A stretch of DNA of 64,000 nucleotides from Aurantiacibacter sediminis (GTDB taxonomy: Bacteria; Pseudomonadota; Alphaproteobacteria; Sphingomonadales; Sphingomonadaceae), in NCBI RefSeq assembly GCF_016019885.1, contig NZ_JAEANY010000002.1:248001-312000 (forward strand), given 5' to 3'. Below are positions 61,846-64,000 of the stretch, piece by piece. Under the pieces are notes generated by a model. The model ran no database searches. It had not been told where the DNA came from and was given only the letters and a program-made list of their open reading frames with translations. A program made the position numbers and the translations under genes. Position 1 is the stretch's first letter; each line of letters opens with the position of its first letter.

Positions 61846-62340
61846 ATGCCTCAGATAGATCAAATGTTCGAAATCTGGTCCAGCCAGCTGTTCTGGCTGC
61901 TGATCACTTTCGGCTTCGTGTTTTTCGTCATCGGACGGGGCATGGTCCCCAAGGTGATGGACACTGTCGGCATGCGTGACAAGCAGATCGCAGATGATCT
62001 TGCGGCTGCGCAGGCAGCTCGCGATGCGGCGGATGAGGCTGAGGAAGCCTGGCGCCAGCGTGAAAACGCCAATCGCGAAGCTGCGCAGGAAGTGGTGGGT
62101 AAAGCCAAAGCCAAGGCGCAGAAGTCCACCGAGACGAAGCTCGCCAAGGTGCAGGCCTCGATCGACACCCAGATGGAAGAAGCCGAAGCTCGCATCGAAG
62201 CGAGCCGTGCCGAAGCCGCTGCCGAAATTGAAGCCGTCGCCACTGAAGCGGCACAGGATATCGCCCAGCGCCTCGCCGGTGTGAAAGCGACCAAAACGGC
62301 TGCCAAGTCGGCCGTGAAGGATGTGATGAACCGTGGCTAA
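61846..62340 (+). CDS. atpF': F0 ATP synthase subunit b'
   Basis: This is one of the two different peripheral-stalk b subunits found in alphaproteobacteria and phototrophs. The 164 residues carry one N-terminal helix (SSQLFWLLITFGFVFFVIGRGMVPKV) and a long Ala/Glu/Lys coiled coil. It overlaps the next gene by 8 bp. Assignment as b' rather than b rests on its order after atpE. Confidence 0.9.
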   Translation: MPQIDQMFEIWSSQLFWLLITFGFVFFVIGRGMVPKVMDTVGMRDKQIADDLAAAQAARDAADEAEEAWRQRENANREAAQEVVGKAKAKAQKSTETKLAKVQASIDTQMEEAEARIEASRAEAAAEIEAVATEAAQDIAQRLAGVKATKTAAKSAVKDVMNRG

Positions 62341-62917
62341 TCCGCAGACCTCCGACATGCCAGAGGTTCTGGCAACCGATGCTCCGGCTGCGGTGACAGA
62401 AGTCGATCCCGGTCAGGCCGTGAAGATGGCGGAACCTTCGCTGCTGGGCCTTGAGCCTTACCAGTGGGTTTCGGTCGCCATGGCCGTTCTGCTGCTGTTC
62501 GCCTTCATTGTGGCAAAGGTGCACAAGACGATTGCGGGCGGCCTCGACAACAAGATCAAGGCGATCCGCGACAATCTGGATGAAGCCAAGCAGCTCCGCG
62601 CCGAAGCAGAAGCGCTTCGGCAGGAATATGCCGACAAGATCGCCGGTGCCGAGAAGGACGCCGAAGCGATGCTTGAGAACGCCCAGAAAGAGGCGGACAG
62701 CATCGTGACGAAGGCGAAGGAAGACACCGCCGCAATGGTCGCGCGCCGTGAACGCATGGCGCAGGACAAGATCGCTGCGGCAGAGCGTCAGGCTGTCGAT
62801 GAGCTGAAGGCTCGCGCTGCCAACGCATCGACGGCTGCGGCCGCTAAGTTGATCGCCGCCAATCACGATGCCGCTGCCGATCGGGCGCTGGCTGATCAGG
62901 TGATTGAGCAGCTTTGA
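62333..62917 (+). CDS. atpF: F0 ATP synthase subunit b
   Basis: This is the second stalk subunit, 194 residues from GTG 62333 (ANPQTSDMPEVL), translationally coupled to b'. An acidic N-terminal extension of about 35 residues precedes the membrane helix (WVSVAMAVLLLFAFIVAKV), followed by the coiled coil (IRDNLDEAKQLRAEAEALRQEY). It is the last gene of the operon and is followed by a terminator. The F1 genes are not in this window, as expected where F0 and F1 operons are separate. Confidence 0.92.
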   Translation: MANPQTSDMPEVLATDAPAAVTEVDPGQAVKMAEPSLLGLEPYQWVSVAMAVLLLFAFIVAKVHKTIAGGLDNKIKAIRDNLDEAKQLRAEAEALRQEYADKIAGAEKDAEAMLENAQKEADSIVTKAKEDTAAMVARRERMAQDKIAAAERQAVDELKARAANASTAAAAKLIAANHDAAADRALADQVIEQL

Positions 62918-62937
62918 TCTGACGATTACGGACATTC

Positions 62938-62975
62938 GAAAAGCGCGCCGGATCATCGGATTTGGCGCGCTTTTT
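62938..62975 (+). terminator. Terminator of the F0 operon
   Basis: AAAAGCGCGCC pairs with GGCGCGCTTTTT around a 13-nt loop, giving a perfect stem of about 11 bp with a T tract. Confidence 0.9.
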
Positions 62976-63030
62976 CGTTGGAATTGGCAGCAAACCTGCT
63001 AATGCGAGCGAATTGCAATAAGGATATCTG

Positions 63031-63591
63031 ATGAACCGCGCTTTCCTCACCAAACTCCACCTCGTCGCAGCCGCCTTTATGTTCCCGGCGGTGTTGATGT
63101 TCCTTGTGACAGGTGCGCTCTATACGTGGGGCAATAAGGGCGCCTGGTATGAAAGCTCGCAGACGGTCGCGCTGGAGCAGCCTTATGCCGAGCTTGATGA
63201 AGCAGGCCTGCGCGCCACCGCACTGGAGGCGTTGGCTGCGGCAGATCTGCCTGAACCGAGCGGTTCTTCGAGCGTTTCGGGCGAGGGTGCTGAACAGACT
63301 TTCAGTTGGACCGGCGCGCGTAGCGATCTCTCGGTAAGCGCAGGCGCCGATCCGATGAGCGCTGAAGTCGCGCTTAACGAGGCAAGCGTGCATCGCTGGT
63401 TGGTACAGCTCCACAAGGCAAAGGGCTCCGTCTGGTTCAAAGTCTACGCGACCGCGCTAGCCCTGGTGCTGTTCCTCCTCGTCGCGAGCGGCGTGGTGAT
63501 GGGCATGCAAGTGAAGGCGCTGCGCCGTCTCACTGTCATCAGCAGCACCGTTGGCGCGGTGGCCTTCGTCGGCTTCGTCCTGCTGGGCTGA
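63031..63591 (+). CDS. PepSY-type membrane protein
   Basis: This 186-residue protein has an N-terminal helix (LHLVAAAFMFPAVLMFLVTGALYTW), a soluble loop of about 90 residues, and two C-terminal helices (YATALALVLFLLVASGVVMGMQ; VISSTVGAVAFVGFVLLG). This is the layout of small PepSY/PepSY-associated proteins (short relatives of the iron-uptake PiuB family). The histidines in TKLHLV and VHRWLVQLHKAKGS could bind haem or metal; that is inference. AAGGA lies upstream of the ATG. Confidence 0.7.
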   Translation: MNRAFLTKLHLVAAAFMFPAVLMFLVTGALYTWGNKGAWYESSQTVALEQPYAELDEAGLRATALEALAAADLPEPSGSSSVSGEGAEQTFSWTGARSDLSVSAGADPMSAEVALNEASVHRWLVQLHKAKGSVWFKVYATALALVLFLLVASGVVMGMQVKALRRLTVISSTVGAVAFVGFVLLG

Positions 63592-63658
63592 CCTTAAGGG
63601 GAACTTTCGCTGCGCCCGTTGGCTTGATCTCTACCAATCGCAGAAATGGGAGAGACCA

Positions 63659-63862
63659 ATGTCCGTTGCAAAAGTCACCGAAATCATCAGTTCCTCGACT
63701 GTCGGCATCGAGGATGCCGTGAAGCAAGGGGTGGCCCGCGCATCCAAAACGCTGAACGGCATTTCCGGCGTCTGGGTGAGCGACATTAAGTGCACTGTGA
63801 ATAACAATGCGGTCACCGAATGGCGCTGCACGCTGAAAATCACTTTCGTTCTGAACGACTGA
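63659..63862 (+). CDS. Dodecin (flavin-binding storage protein)
   Basis: Dodecins form a hollow 12-mer that binds riboflavin/FMN or CoA. It is 67 residues from ATG 63659 (MSVAKVTEIISSST), with GGGAGAG upstream; the longer frame overlaps the PepSY gene. Family features: SVGIEDAVKQGVARASKTL-like helix, G-V-W39-V with the flavin-stacking tryptophan, and the strand EWRCTLKITFVL. A stand-alone gene. Confidence 0.92.
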   Translation: MSVAKVTEIISSSTVGIEDAVKQGVARASKTLNGISGVWVSDIKCTVNNNAVTEWRCTLKITFVLND

Positions 63863-63876
63863 GACGTTCTTAGCCG

Positions 63877-64000
63877 CTAAAACGCGTCCTTTGCTGCTCT
63901 CAAGGCGGCGAAGGTCTCGTGCGGCTGCTCGCCGCCCCAGCGCGCCATCATTTCCGGATCGTCCGCCCGCAGGAAGGGGTTCGCTTCGAGTTCGCGTTCG
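63877..64000 (-). CDS. gloB: Hydroxyacylglutathione hydrolase (glyoxalase II), C-terminal end only
   Basis: The last 41 codons enter from the right edge on the minus strand: ERELEANPFLRADDPEMMARW...TFAALRAAKDAF, then TAG. The NPFLR motif and the closing helix are typical of the GloB C-terminus, which binds glutathione thioester. The metallo-beta-lactamase core lies outside the window, so the identity rests on this tail alone. Confidence 0.7.
   Translation of the reverse strand, partial: ERELEANPFLRADDPEMMARWGGEQPHETFAALRAAKDAF

Overview
This 64 kb window reads as ordinary chromosome of a GC-rich alphaproteobacterium, most likely a sphingomonad of the Erythrobacteraceae type. The basis is the CckA/CpdR cell-cycle proteins, an F0 ATP synthase operon with paired b' and b subunits and no F1 genes beside it, the alphaproteobacterial order trpF-trpB-trpA-accD-folC, an alphaproteobacterial (GTTC-N7-GTTC) SOS box in front of recA, and SapC, N-formylglutamate amidohydrolase and paired DUF4139 proteins. 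Species cannot be named from the sequence alone. I see no rRNA, CRISPR array, insertion sequence or prophage; one tRNA-Val is present.

Layout. 1-12.4 kb: CckA (5' end cut by the window), two tandem DUF4139 exported proteins, recA, a methyltransferase, alaS, a small hydrophilic protein and a Kef-type antiporter. 12.6-17.8 kb: PutP symporter, cold-shock protein, a GNAT-nitrilase fusion and isocitrate dehydrogenase. 17.9-29.3 kb: a minus-strand run in which a fatty-acid beta-oxidation set (thiolase, hydroxyacyl-CoA dehydrogenase/enoyl-CoA hydratase, acyl-CoA dehydrogenase, nitronate monooxygenase) leads within 33 bp into a type III polyketide synthase, methyltransferase and flavoprotein trio. 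Divergent from it lie an acyl-CoA ligase and a MerR regulator, with a palindromic candidate operator between. 29.3-45 kb: tRNA-Val, cpdR and housekeeping genes (DEAD helicase, Crp/Fnr regulator, UvrD-type helicase, rsmD, pseudouridine synthase, AmpG, folC, accD). 45.9-52 kb: a repeat copy, trpA-trpB-trpF, pyrF, lapA and purB. 52-60 kb: a DUF3857/transglutaminase/TPR protein, radC, a YdbH-YnbE-YdbL envelope operon and a lipoprotein. 60.3-64 kb: the F0 operon, a PepSY protein, dodecin and the 3' end of gloB.

The most unusual locus is the trpB-trpA junction. Two unrelated, lower-GC membrane-protein genes sit between trpB and trpA. Between those two genes is an in-frame chimera of a second, about 91% identical copy of the trpA 5' end fused to a second copy of the trpB 3' end. 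The layout is therefore trpB, gene X, trpA-head/trpB-tail scar, gene Y, trpA. This is the expected trace of a variable-gene slot in which two alleles, each a trpB tail plus cargo plus trpA head, were joined in tandem. The trpB tail supplies a Shine-Dalgarno-like sequence, and each cargo stop codon overlaps a trpA start, so cargo genes can join the operon without breaking translational coupling.

Other points: a structured repeat of about 120 bp is present twice with compensatory base changes, and one copy is read in frame as the N-terminus of an exported protein. That same protein carries a TonB-box-like segment followed by a polyproline run. A tandem 9-mer (TGTCACACC) recurs at two intergenic sites.
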